Assembly (NCBI GenBank): GCA_011525445.1
Contig: WTGE01000084.1
Location: forward strand, 1 to 7,941
DNA: 7,941 bases
Direction of reading: 5' to 3'
Source: Synechococcus sp. CO36386bin_37
Lineage (GTDB): Bacteria; Cyanobacteriota; Cyanobacteriia; PCC-6307; Cyanobiaceae
Part shown: one piece after another, positions 1 through 6,565 of the stretch
Layout of the letters: the number at the start of each line of letters is the position of its first letter
Numbering within the stretch: the first letter of the stretch is position 1
Position numbers and translations under genes: made by a program
The notes under the pieces: model-generated
Seen by the model: only the letters and a program-made list of their open reading frames with translations
Told to the model about the DNA's origin: nothing
Databases searched by the model: none

Positions 1-1
1 T

Positions 2-2104
2 CGCGATGCTGTGGAGTACGGAATCCCAGCCCGGGAAATTTTCTATGACCCCCTCGCCCTACCGATTTCCACAGGCATTGAAGAGGATCGACGCAACGGA
101 GCTGAAACCATCGAGGCGATCCGAAGAATTCGCAGGGATCTTCCTCAGGTTCATCTTGTTCTTGGAGTCTCCAATGTGAGTTTTGGTCTTTCACCTGCAG
201 CAAGAATCACCCTGAACTCCGTCTTTCTGAATGACTGCTGCGAAGCTGGAATGGATGCAGCCATTGTTTCTCCGGCAAAGATTCTTCCGCTCATCAAAAT
301 CAGCGAAGAACATCAGAAAGTCTGCCGAGACTTAATCCAGGATCGCCGTGGTTTTGACGGGGATGTCTGCACCTATGATCCTCTCACAGTTCTGACCTCA
401 CTATTTGAGGGCGTCAGCACCAAGGATGCGCGTGAATCCGGTCCATCCTTAAATGATCTTCCCGTTGAAGAGCGCCTCAAGCAACACATCATTGACGGAG
501 AACGCATTGGATTGGAAGAAGCCCTTCGCGCAGGGCTGAAGGACTACCCACCATTGGATATCGTCAATACATTTTTACTGGATGGAATGAAGGTTGTTGG
601 CGAGCTGTTTGGTTCAGGGCAAATGCAACTTCCCTTTGTTCTTCAATCAGCTGAAACCATGAAATCAGCCGTAGCCTTTTTGGAACCATTCATGGAAAAA
701 GAAGAAGGACAACGAGCCGCAAAAGCAAAATTTCTAATCGCAACTGTAAAAGGCGATGTTCACGATATTGGAAAAAATTTAGTGGACATTATTTTAACTA
801 ACAATGGTTATGAAGTCATCAATCTGGGTATCAAGCAAGATGTGAATGCAATCATCGAAGCCCAGAAAGAACATCAAGCTGATTGCATTGCAATGAGTGG
901 ACTATTGGTCAAGTCAACAGCATTTATGAAGGACAATCTACATGCCTTCAATGAAGCCGGAATCAATGTTCCCGTTGTCCTGGGTGGTGCTGCATTAACA
1001 CCAAGGTTCGTCAATAAGGATTGCAGTGACGTGTATGACGGAAAAGTGATTTATGGCCGTGACGCCTTTACTGACCTGCGATTTATGGATGCCCTCGTGG
1101 CAGCAAAATCACAGGATCGCTGGGATGATCAGGTTGGATTTTTAGACGGCACACCCGATGGCCTCACCCTGGGCGGTGAGACAGAACCCAGCGAATCAAC
1201 CGGAGTTATGGCGGCCAACCCGTCTGAAACGCCGGAACCATCCGAAACCGCGGCTCCTATTAGCACTGATCGCTCAGACGCTGTTCCGGAAGAGGCAGTC
1301 GTCAGGACTCCATTCCTGGGTGCATCCATCCTGCAAGGAGAGGAACAGATCCCACTGGATCAAGTGATTCAGTTCCTTGACCGGAATGCGCTGTTTGCAG
1401 GGCAATGGCAGATGCGAAAAGGCAAACATCAGAGCAGAGAGGACTACGAGCGGGATCTCGCTGAACAAGCAGAACCCATTCTTCAAACGTGGCTGCAACG
1501 CGCCCGTACAGAACAACTGCTGCAACCGGCAGTGGCCTACGGCTACTTCCCCTGTGGTCGCGACGGCAATTCCGTGGTGGTTTTTGCTCCCGATGGAGGC
1601 GTAGAGCTGGGACGCTTCGATCTTCCTCGTCAACGCAGTGGCAATCGCTATTGCATCGCGGATTTCTATCAGGATCTACGCCAGGGACAGCCGCAGGATG
1701 TGCTCCCGATGCAGGCCGTCACGATGGGTGAGGAGGCCAGTCGCTTCAGCCAGGAGCTGTTCCGCAACGATGCCTACAGCGACTACCTGTTCTTTCACGG
1801 GCTGTCGGTGCAGATGGCGGAAGCCTTGGCTGAATGGACCCATGCACGCATCCGTCGGGAATGTGGTTTCTCCGACCCCACTGGAATGCCGATCCGAGAT
1901 GTGTTGGCACAGCGCTACAGGGGGAGTCGCTACTCCTTCGGATATCCAGCCTGTCCCAATGTGGCGGATTCTCGCCAGCAGCTGGAATGGCTCCAGGCGG
2001 AGCGCATTGGCCTCACCATGGACGAAAGCGATCAACTTCACCCCGAACAGAGCACGACGGCCTTGGTCGCCCTTCACAGCAACGCTCGCTACTTCAGCGC
2101 TTGA
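2..2104 (+). CDS. metH: Methionine synthase, cobalamin-dependent (5'-truncated by window)
   Basis: This enzyme transfers a methyl group from 5-methyltetrahydrofolate to homocysteine through protein-bound cobalamin, making methionine in the cytoplasm. The reading frame is open from base 2, so the homocysteine domain and most of the folate domain lie outside. Seen here in order: the end of the pterin-binding domain (about 2-370, with GVSNVSFG), the helical cobalamin cap (about 450-715), and the B12-binding Rossmann domain (about 720-1135) with the DVHDIG motif at 755-772, whose His (761-763) is the expected cobalt ligand, SGL at 896-904 and GG at 983-988. A Ser/Thr/Pro/Glu-rich linker (about 1140-1300) precedes the reactivation domain (about 1300-2104) with YFPC and GYPACP, which binds S-adenosylmethionine in this family. 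GC is 30-47% over the cap and B12 domains but about 60% after base 1141. The GTG at 11 is not the real start. Identification is secure. Confidence 0.97.
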   Translation, partial: RDAVEYGIPAREIFYDPLALPISTGIEEDRRNGAETIEAIRRIRRDLPQVHLVLGVSNVSFGLSPAARITLNSVFLNDCCEAGMDAAIVSPAKILPLIKISEEHQKVCRDLIQDRRGFDGDVCTYDPLTVLTSLFEGVSTKDARESGPSLNDLPVEERLKQHIIDGERIGLEEALRAGLKDYPPLDIVNTFLLDGMKVVGELFGSGQMQLPFVLQSAETMKSAVAFLEPFMEKEEGQRAAKAKFLIATVKGDVHDIGKNLVDIILTNNGYEVINLGIKQDVNAIIEAQKEHQADCIAMSGLLVKSTAFMKDNLHAFNEAGINVPVVLGGAALTPRFVNKDCSDVYDGKVIYGRDAFTDLRFMDALVAAKSQDRWDDQVGFLDGTPDGLTLGGETEPSESTGVMAANPSETPEPSETAAPISTDRSDAVPEEAVVRTPFLGASILQGEEQIPLDQVIQFLDRNALFAGQWQMRKGKHQSREDYERDLAEQAEPILQTWLQRARTEQLLQPAVAYGYFPCGRDGNSVVVFAPDGGVELGRFDLPRQRSGNRYCIADFYQDLRQGQPQDVLPMQAVTMGEEASRFSQELFRNDAYSDYLFFHGLSVQMAEALAEWTHARIRRECGFSDPTGMPIRDVLAQRYRGSRYSFGYPACPNVADSRQQLEWLQAERIGLTMDESDQLHPEQSTTALVALHSNARYFSA

Positions 2105-2178
2105 GATCCAATTTCGGAACGGAAGCCACGATCTGAAGACGGGAGGGTGTTGGCTCAGACTTGTGTGGACGTATCAGC

Positions 2179-2183
2179 AAGGA
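2179..2183 (+). promoter_or_regulatory. Ribosome binding site for the 2189 start
   Basis: AAGGA lies five bases before the ATG at 2189 and is one of few recognisable Shine-Dalgarno sites in the window. It favours ATG 2189 over the in-frame GTG at 2147, whose nearest purine-rich stretch (2141-2145) is only one base away and too close to serve. Confidence 0.5.
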
Positions 2184-2188
2184 TTCCC

Positions 2189-2461
2189 ATGGAGTTCAGT
2201 GGCCCCGATGCCATCGACAAGGCGATTCAAGCCGGGCTCGACATCGATGGAAGCCCACTTCCTGAAGCGATGCTCGGGTTGTATCGAGAGGTGATGGACA
2301 AGGAGGCCCAGCGCAAGCGCAGTGGAGTGCGTAAATCGATGCGCAACCGCATCGTGCGGACGGGTGCCAAACATTTCAGCCAAGACGCCTTGAATGCTCG
2401 CTTGATCCAGGCTGGATGGGACGGTCTGAGAGACGAGGAGATCAGATTTTTTTACAACTGA
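2189..2461 (+). CDS. Small conserved-type hypothetical protein (90 aa)
   Basis: The function is unknown. The protein is about 90 residues, mixed charged, with a basic middle (KRSGVRKSMRNRIVR) and an aromatic C-terminus (WDGLRDEEIRFFYN). It has no signal peptide, membrane segment or catalytic motif that I can recognise. The style of sequence, with no low complexity and balanced residues, reads as a genuine small soluble protein, and it resembles conserved hypothetical proteins of picocyanobacteria as I remember them; I cannot name a family. ATG 2189 is chosen because of the AAGGA just upstream; GTG 2147 would add 14 residues. The gene follows metH by 84 bases on the same strand with no clear terminator between, so co-transcription is possible. 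A T7 run (2447-2453) lies close to its stop and upstream of the hairpin at 2476-2502. Confidence 0.75.
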   Translation: MEFSGPDAIDKAIQAGLDIDGSPLPEAMLGLYREVMDKEAQRKRSGVRKSMRNRIVRTGAKHFSQDALNARLIQAGWDGLRDEEIRFFYN

Positions 2462-2475
2462 AGATCCGCCGATGA

Positions 2476-2502
2476 CTCTGTCAGGAACTAGTCCTGGCAG
2501 AG
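2476..2502. terminator. Candidate bidirectional terminator hairpin
   Basis: An 11-base stem (CTCTGTCAGGA at 2476-2486 with TCCTGGCAGAG at 2492-2502) has ten Watson-Crick pairs and one G-T pair, closing a five-base loop (2487-2491). It sits between two convergent genes, and the TAG stop of the minus-strand gene (2488-2490) lies in the loop. Neither side has a T-tract directly after the stem, so intrinsic termination is not assured; it may instead stabilise the 3' ends. Confidence 0.5.
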
Positions 2503-2718
2503 CTTCTCCAGGGTGTCGATCACTTCCTGTTGAAAGTCGTCCAGGGCACTGGACTCGCTTAGATCAAATCCTTCTCCAGCGGCATTCTGCGCAAGATCCT
2601 GGAAATGAAAAGCACCCTCACCATTGGCGAGGAACTCAATAGCGGACGATTCGCCGCTTTCCCGGAACGCATCGCAGAGGGCGATAAACGCCGCGTCTTC
2701 AGTGAACTCCCAATCCAT
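2488..2718 (-). CDS. Small acidic hypothetical protein (76 aa)
   Basis: The function is unknown. The 76-residue product has about 19 Asp/Glu against one Lys and one Arg, giving a strongly negative charge, and a high share of Phe, Ala and Leu that suggests short amphipathic helices (for example FQQEVIDTLEKLC near the C-terminus). There is no signal peptide or membrane segment. It begins MDWEFTEDAAFIALCDAF, a natural protein start, although the minus strand has no Shine-Dalgarno before this ATG. The gene faces the small gene at 2189-2461, with 26 bases between, and is divergent from the DUF2237 gene. The orderly acidic composition and clean placement between neighbours support a real gene. Binding to a basic partner is conceivable but would be a guess. 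Confidence 0.72.
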   Translation of the reverse strand: MDWEFTEDAAFIALCDAFRESGESSAIEFLANGEGAFHFQDLAQNAAGEGFDLSESSALDDFQQEVIDTLEKLCQD

Positions 2719-2741
2719 CGAGGAGGCATAACTGAACGACC

Positions 2742-2770
2742 TTTAACGCCTAACCCCCTGGATCCGTCAA
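2742..2770 (-). promoter_or_regulatory. Weak candidate promoter for the acidic protein gene
   Basis: On the minus strand, TTGACG (plus coordinates 2765-2770) matches five of six bases of the -35 consensus. A poor -10 (GTTAAA, 2742-2747) follows after 17 bases. It lies in the 111-base divergent spacer 2719-2829, where a promoter for each neighbour is expected. I found no convincing plus-strand promoter there. Confidence 0.22.
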
Positions 2771-2829
2771 CCATCTCGTTTCAGAATGTGCCAGTCCTTC
2801 GGCAGACTCCTGAGAGCAGAAGCACGCCA

Positions 2830-3237
2830 ATGGAGTCAAATCCACTACCGCAAAAGCCTGTTGAGCAAAGCCATCTCAACGTTTTGGGTGAAGCACTGGA
2901 ACGCTGTAGCTGTGAACCCATGACCGGCTGGTTTCGTGATGGACTATGCCGAACCGATCCAACGGATTTAGGGCAGCACAGTGTCTGCTGTGTGATGTCA
3001 GAGCGTTTTCTGACTTACAGCAAAGCCCAGGGCAATGACCTGAGCACTCCAGCGCCTGGTTTCGGCTTCCCTGGACTCAAAGCCGGCGATCACTGGTGTG
3101 TGTGCGCCCCACGCTGGAAGCAGGCCTATGACGATGGAATGGCTCCCCCCGTCAGGCTTGAAGCCACGGAACACACAGCCCTGCAGGTGATTCCTCTGGA
3201 GATCCTCCAAGCGCACGCCTACCAGGGGATGTCCTGA
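2830..3237 (+). CDS. DUF2237 family protein (135 aa)
   Basis: The protein belongs to the DUF2237 family, found in many bacteria and of unknown biochemical role. Recognisable family landmarks run through the whole length: NVLG at residues 17-20, MTGWFRDGLC at 31-40, GQHSVCC at 48-54, GNDLSTP at 68-74, FPGLKAGDHWCVC at 80-92 and the RW pair at 95-96. Seven Cys (26, 28, 40, 53, 54, 90, 92) include a CxC pair and adjacent Cys, which hints at metal binding or redox chemistry; that is inference. The frame extends upstream to an ATG at 2605, but that part lies antisense to the acidic gene and shows no family similarity, so ATG 2830 is preferred; GTG 2788 is an alternative. The 3' end overlaps the convergent dehydrogenase gene by 19 bases. 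Confidence 0.88.
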   Translation: MESNPLPQKPVEQSHLNVLGEALERCSCEPMTGWFRDGLCRTDPTDLGQHSVCCVMSERFLTYSKAQGNDLSTPAPGFGFPGLKAGDHWCVCAPRWKQAYDDGMAPPVRLEATEHTALQVIPLEILQAHAYQGMS

Positions 3238-3965
3238 CCATCCCAAGCCAGAAAGCGTCCGGTATCAGCCTCTGTCTGCTGAAGCAGAACATCCAGTAAC
3301 AACGATGCTGCCCGTTGAGGACTGAACAGACGATCGGCGGGAACAAAGGATTGAAACGGCTTGGACAGTGCCGTATCCGTTGTGCCGGGGTGCAGCAGCG
3401 TGACTGTCGCGAGTGGGAAACGTCTGGCCCACTCCACGCTCAACGAGCGTAGATACATGTTCTGAGCCGCTTTTGCCCCGCGATAGGCGTACCAGCCACC
3501 GGTTCTGTTGTCGCCAATGCTGCCGACGCGCGCGCTGAGACTGGCAAAGTGGAAAGGGCGAGTCCTCACCATGGCCGGCTCGATCGCCTTGGCCAGCAGC
3601 AGAGGGCCTACAGCATTGATGGCCAGGGATTCCATCAGTTGTGATGCACTGACCTGTTGGAGGCGCTTCTCGGGGGTCAGAGAGGCTCCATGCAGTCGCC
3701 CCGTGGCATTGATCACAAGCCGAAGTGGCTGTTCCTCCTCCAGGAGCCTTTGAGACAACAGTTCAAGACTGGCCGGTGATTCCAGGTCAACAATCCACGG
3801 TTCGTTGGATCCGGGTACAACCTTTGCATCAGACGTTCGACCGCAGTTGATGACGTCCAAACCTGGTTGACGCCGCTGCAGTTCCTCGGACAAAGCCCGA
3901 CCAAGACCACCGCGACCCACGATCAATGCGCGGCCAGTCCAAGCAAATCCGTTGATTTCGGGCAT
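3219..3965 (-). CDS. Short-chain dehydrogenase/reductase, C-factor-like (248 aa)
   Basis: This is a cytoplasmic NAD(P)-dependent oxidoreductase of the classical short-chain dehydrogenase fold; the substrate is unknown. The nucleotide-binding turn reads GRGGLG (residues 17-22) just after the first strand ALIV, in place of the usual TGxxxGxG. The family NNAG is NATG (86-89), the active-site Asn is probably N117, the catalytic Ser is S142 or S144 in ASLSARVGS, and the catalytic YxxxK is Y161-K165. The layout, with GGWYAYRGAKAAQN, resembles C-factor/CsgA-type cyanobacterial reductases. ATG 3965 puts the Rossmann strand at residue 13, which is normal; GTG 4004 would add 13 residues and extend further over the divergent SpoIID gene. 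Its start is head-to-head with that gene, and its 3' end overlaps the DUF2237 gene by 19 bases. Confidence 0.9.
   Translation of the reverse strand: MPEINGFAWTGRALIVGRGGLGRALSEELQRRQPGLDVINCGRTSDAKVVPGSNEPWIVDLESPASLELLSQRLLEEEQPLRLVINATGRLHGASLTPEKRLQQVSASQLMESLAINAVGPLLLAKAIEPAMVRTRPFHFASLSARVGSIGDNRTGGWYAYRGAKAAQNMYLRSLSVEWARRFPLATVTLLHPGTTDTALSKPFQSFVPADRLFSPQRAASLLLDVLLQQTEADTGRFLAWDGQDIPW
3226..3244. terminator. Hairpin at the DUF2237/dehydrogenase convergent overlap
   Basis: A perfect six-base stem (GGGATG 3226-3231 with CATCCC 3239-3244) encloses a seven-base loop containing the TGA stop of the DUF2237 gene (3235-3237). The stem also encodes the last codons of the dehydrogenase on the other strand. 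No T-tract follows in either direction, so a termination role is only possible. Confidence 0.33.
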
Positions 3966-3966
3966 G
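3963..3966. other. Shared CATG carrying two divergent start codons
   Basis: The plus-strand ATG of the SpoIID gene (3964-3966) and the minus-strand ATG of the dehydrogenase (3965-3963) overlap by two bases inside one CATG. Neither has a Shine-Dalgarno site, and promoters for each gene would have to lie inside the coding region of the other. Alternative starts (TTG 3952, GTG 3991 on plus; GTG 4004 on minus) do not open any real spacer. Confidence 0.5.
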
Positions 3967-4980
3967 ATCAAGGGTGTTGTTCGAGGACCAGTGAGACAGT
4001 TCACCCCACTGTTGCTAGGTCTGGTCGCCAGCGCGGGATTGATCGGCGCGGCGACCTGGGGTGTTTATGCCATTGGCCAGCTTGAACAGCAGAGACAACA
4101 CCAGCAATCTCTGGAAAAGTTACTGGAGAGTTCGGAAGAAAAAGGATCGGCACGGTCAGGATCCGGCGGCGATTCATCCCATCAGGCAAGCCACGCAGAG
4201 AAAGGTCATTCCCAGCATTCCAATCATCCTGAACCCAGCACACTGCCAGCATCAACACTGACTCCAATCCCAATCGGAGCTCCAGACAATCCCATTGTTC
4301 GTGTTGCTCTACTGAGTCAATCGCCTCCACATGCGGTTGAATTAACAGGGCAGGCAAGTTGCCAACTCAACAACCGGACTGTCATTCACACAGACAGCTT
4401 GAATCGAATTCTCGATCAACAACAACCTTCGTTGGTGACCTGTCAATCAGGACATCACGGATCGATCGTAGTGAATCAAAAACACTATCCGGAAACAATT
4501 TTTTTTCTCAACAGAGGAACCGGCTGGCTGGTCATCAATCAGCTGTCCTTGGAACGTTACGTTGCCTCTGTTGTCGGCGCTGAAATGCCAAGTCACTGGA
4601 ATCCTGAGGCGTTGAAAGCACAGGCGGTAGCGGCTCGGTCCTACGCACTCGTGCATTTAGTCCGTCCTGCCGATTCCGATTTCAATCTTGGAGATACAAC
4701 GCGATGGCAGGCCTATGGAGGATTGAACTCCCAGAGTCCTGCCACAGCAGCAGCAACGCAATCCACCCGAGGACTTGTTCTAACTTTCAGGGGAGGTCTT
4801 GTTGAATCGCTTTATGCATCAACAAATGAAATCGTTGCTGAAGCCCACAGTCATCTTGGCGCGAGCATGAGCCAACATGGTGCACAGGATATGGCCATGA
4901 AAGGATTGAAATTCAATGAAATTCTGAGTCGGTATTACAGGGGCGCGTCTTTGGCACGGTTAAAAACGAATGAGAGCTGA
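3964..4980 (+). CDS. SpoIID/LytB domain protein, membrane-anchored (338 aa)
   Basis: SpoIID-family proteins act on peptidoglycan: sporulation SpoIID is a lytic transglycosylase that cuts denuded glycan strands, and LytB stimulates an amidase. Here residues 13-37 form one hydrophobic segment (signal anchor or signal peptide), so the rest should be periplasmic. Residues 41-110 are a low-complexity spacer rich in Ser, Gln and His. The SpoIID core includes SVVGAEMP with E207, the position of the catalytic Glu in SpoIID, followed by the canonical EALKAQAVAARSYAL, and ends with SMSQHGA (H305) and the RYYRGASLARL tail. The stretch between YAST (284-287) and SMSQ is only about 15 residues, far shorter than in Bacillus SpoIID. 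ATG 3964 has no Shine-Dalgarno; GTG 3991 has GAGGA three bases upstream. The 3' end overlaps the Ap4A phosphorylase gene by 11 bases. A role in cell-wall remodelling is inferred. Confidence 0.9.
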   Translation: MIKGVVRGPVRQFTPLLLGLVASAGLIGAATWGVYAIGQLEQQRQHQQSLEKLLESSEEKGSARSGSGGDSSHQASHAEKGHSQHSNHPEPSTLPASTLTPIPIGAPDNPIVRVALLSQSPPHAVELTGQASCQLNNRTVIHTDSLNRILDQQQPSLVTCQSGHHGSIVVNQKHYPETIFFLNRGTGWLVINQLSLERYVASVVGAEMPSHWNPEALKAQAVAARSYALVHLVRPADSDFNLGDTTRWQAYGGLNSQSPATAAATQSTRGLVLTFRGGLVESLYASTNEIVAEAHSHLGASMSQHGAQDMAMKGLKFNEILSRYYRGASLARLKTNES

Positions 4981-5866
4981 AACCTATTGGAAACAAGCTC
5001 TGGACCAGAGCGAAGAAGCCTTAAGAACCGGATCCCTGATACCGCTTCAGACCAGACTGGAACAAATCATTGGAAAAGATGACACTCAGTTTGAGTTGCG
5101 AACTCTTGAAAGTCGGTTACCAAAACATTTAAAACGCGAAGGACCAAAACCCAATCCATTCCAACCCTGGGATCCTCAACTTGAGGTGTCACGTCCTGAC
5201 GCAGACCACGCTCTCATTTTGAATAAATATCCTGTTCAGCGAGGTCATATGTTGCTCATTACTGCTGATTGGGCGGCACAGGATGATTGGCTGACGATCT
5301 CTGACTGGGAATCATTCGTTCGCGTGGATGATGACACGTCGGGACTGTGGTTTTTCAACAGCGGACCAATCGCAGGTGCAAGTCAACCGCATCGTCATCT
5401 TCAGCTTCTGCCAAGACAAAAGAATGTGATGTGCTGCCCGAGAGATCGATGGTTTCAGAAACAACTCCAACATCTAAAAGCCACAGATTCGAACCTGGAC
5501 GTCCTGAATAACAGTTGCTCTGTTGTTTCAAGGTTGAGCCAAGACAACAATCAGCAGACAAGAGCTGATGCACTTCACACCAGCTATCTCAAACTCGCCC
5601 AAAGTCTTGGTCTGGGTCAGCCTTCTGAGAATCATCGGCCCAGGTTGTCTTACAACCTGCTGCTCACGCCGCAATGGATGGCGATGGTGATCCGTCGGCA
5701 GGAAGGTGCTGCAGGTTTCAGTGTGAATGGGCTGGGTTTTGCGGGTTATCTCCTGGCAACAGCGCAGTCCGATCTGAACTGGTTGAAACGTCATGGACCT
5801 GAAGCCCTGTTGAGACAAGTGGTTCCCGAAATCCGTGGAAGCACTGTTGTTAAAACGTCCCACTAA
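4970..5866 (+). CDS. Ap4A phosphorylase / ATP adenylyltransferase (298 aa)
   Basis: This cytoplasmic enzyme of the HIT superfamily splits diadenosine tetraphosphate with phosphate into ATP and ADP, and so controls a stress-linked nucleotide. The N-terminal catalytic part carries LWFFNSGPIAGASQP followed by the histidine-triad signature HRHLQ at residues 141-145, in which H143 is the likely nucleotide-accepting residue. The C-terminal ATP_transf domain is recognisable from SYNLLLTPQWM through GLGFAGYLL. The length matches yeast Apa1/Apa2 and cyanobacterial homologues. The start ATG lies inside the end of the SpoIID gene (11-base overlap, ATGAGAGCTGA) with no Shine-Dalgarno, which points to translational coupling. 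The sigma factor gene follows after 57 bases. GC falls below 40% in places (for example about 38% at 5101-5160), unlike the sigma gene downstream. Confidence 0.93.
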   Translation: MRAETYWKQALDQSEEALRTGSLIPLQTRLEQIIGKDDTQFELRTLESRLPKHLKREGPKPNPFQPWDPQLEVSRPDADHALILNKYPVQRGHMLLITADWAAQDDWLTISDWESFVRVDDDTSGLWFFNSGPIAGASQPHRHLQLLPRQKNVMCCPRDRWFQKQLQHLKATDSNLDVLNNSCSVVSRLSQDNNQQTRADALHTSYLKLAQSLGLGQPSENHRPRLSYNLLLTPQWMAMVIRRQEGAAGFSVNGLGFAGYLLATAQSDLNWLKRHGPEALLRQVVPEIRGSTVVKTSH

Positions 5867-5923
5867 CTGTCTGCCTGAAAGAGGACAACCGGTCACATCC
5901 GGCCCGCTTTCCTGACAACGGTG

Positions 5924-6565
5924 ATGCACTTGAACAACACGAAGCGAAATCGGATCATTGAAGATCACCTCAAGCTGGTGGATCCGATCGCCGGCCATTA
6001 CGCCAAATGCTCCGGGCTGGACCGCGATGATCTCAGACAGGTGGGACGACTGGGTTTACTGCGTGCTGCCAGAGGGTACGAGCAAACACGCCAACGATCG
6101 TTTGCGGTTTATGCCAAACCTCACATCAGGGGTGCCATCCTCCATTACCTCAGAGACAACGTGGGATTGATTCGGCTTCCCAGACGTCTTCAAGAGCAGG
6201 CTCAGGCCACGATCAAAACGACCAACGTCGAGGCCGATCGAGCCCAGCCCCTGTCTGCGGAGATGGAGTTCAAACTCCATACCTATCGCTGCCGTCGAGG
6301 TTGGGAACCGCTGGACGAGAGTCGTCAGGTCTCCCAACAGACGAGCTGGCAGCCCCTACTGGAGAAGGAGTGCTCGCGCCGACTCTGGACAGCGATCAAC
6401 CGCCTGGTTCCCGAAGAGCGCAAGGCCTTGGTCAGTGTGGTTTTGGAAGGCAGCAGCCTGCGCGCTGCAGGCCGAGGGCAGGGAGTCAGCGCGATGACGA
6501 TGCAGCGGAGACTGAAGCGAGCCCTCGCGCAATTGCGGAAGGAGCTCGGTGATCAGGTCTCCTGA
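5924..6565 (+). CDS. Alternative sigma factor, sigma-70 family, group 3 type (213 aa)
   Basis: The protein should bind core RNA polymerase and direct it to a special promoter set. Region 2 spans about residues 8-90: DRDDLRQVGRLGLLRAA (33-49) is the core-binding segment, and FAVYAKPHIRGAILHYLRD (60-78) is the -10 recognition and melting segment, in the style of SigF/SigB-type factors. Region 4 spans about 155-207 with a helix-turn-helix near 178-200 (SLRAAGRG through MQRRLKRAL). Residues about 92-150 show no clear region 3, so the factor is short for its class. ATG 5924 is preceded directly by an in-frame GTG (5921); neither has a Shine-Dalgarno, and TGA at 5876 closes the frame upstream. The gene may be co-transcribed with the Ap4A phosphorylase gene. 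Its 3' end overlaps the convergent small ORF by 13 bases. No anti-sigma gene is visible beside it. Confidence 0.9.
   Translation: MHLNNTKRNRIIEDHLKLVDPIAGHYAKCSGLDRDDLRQVGRLGLLRAARGYEQTRQRSFAVYAKPHIRGAILHYLRDNVGLIRLPRRLQEQAQATIKTTNVEADRAQPLSAEMEFKLHTYRCRRGWEPLDESRQVSQQTSWQPLLEKECSRRLWTAINRLVPEERKALVSVVLEGSSLRAAGRGQGVSAMTMQRRLKRALAQLRKELGDQVS

Noticed and set aside
1638..2294. 218-codon plus-strand ORF overlapping the end of metH
   Set aside because: It lies out of frame over a secure metH reactivation domain, is rich in Arg, Ser and Trp as shadow frames are, and shows no recognisable motif.
2605..2829. Upstream extension of the DUF2237 frame to an ATG at 2605
   Set aside because: The added 75 residues have no family similarity and run antisense to the acidic gene; family similarity begins just after ATG 2830.
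5877..5911. Possible stem-loop between the Ap4A phosphorylase and sigma genes (GAAAG/CTTTC with an inner CCGG/CCGG)
   Set aside because: The stems are short, interrupted and unequally spaced, with no T-tract; not distinguishable from chance.
5528..5998. 156-codon minus-strand ORF over the Ap4A phosphorylase end and sigma start
   Set aside because: It is antisense to two well-supported genes, and its sequence has no protein-like pattern.
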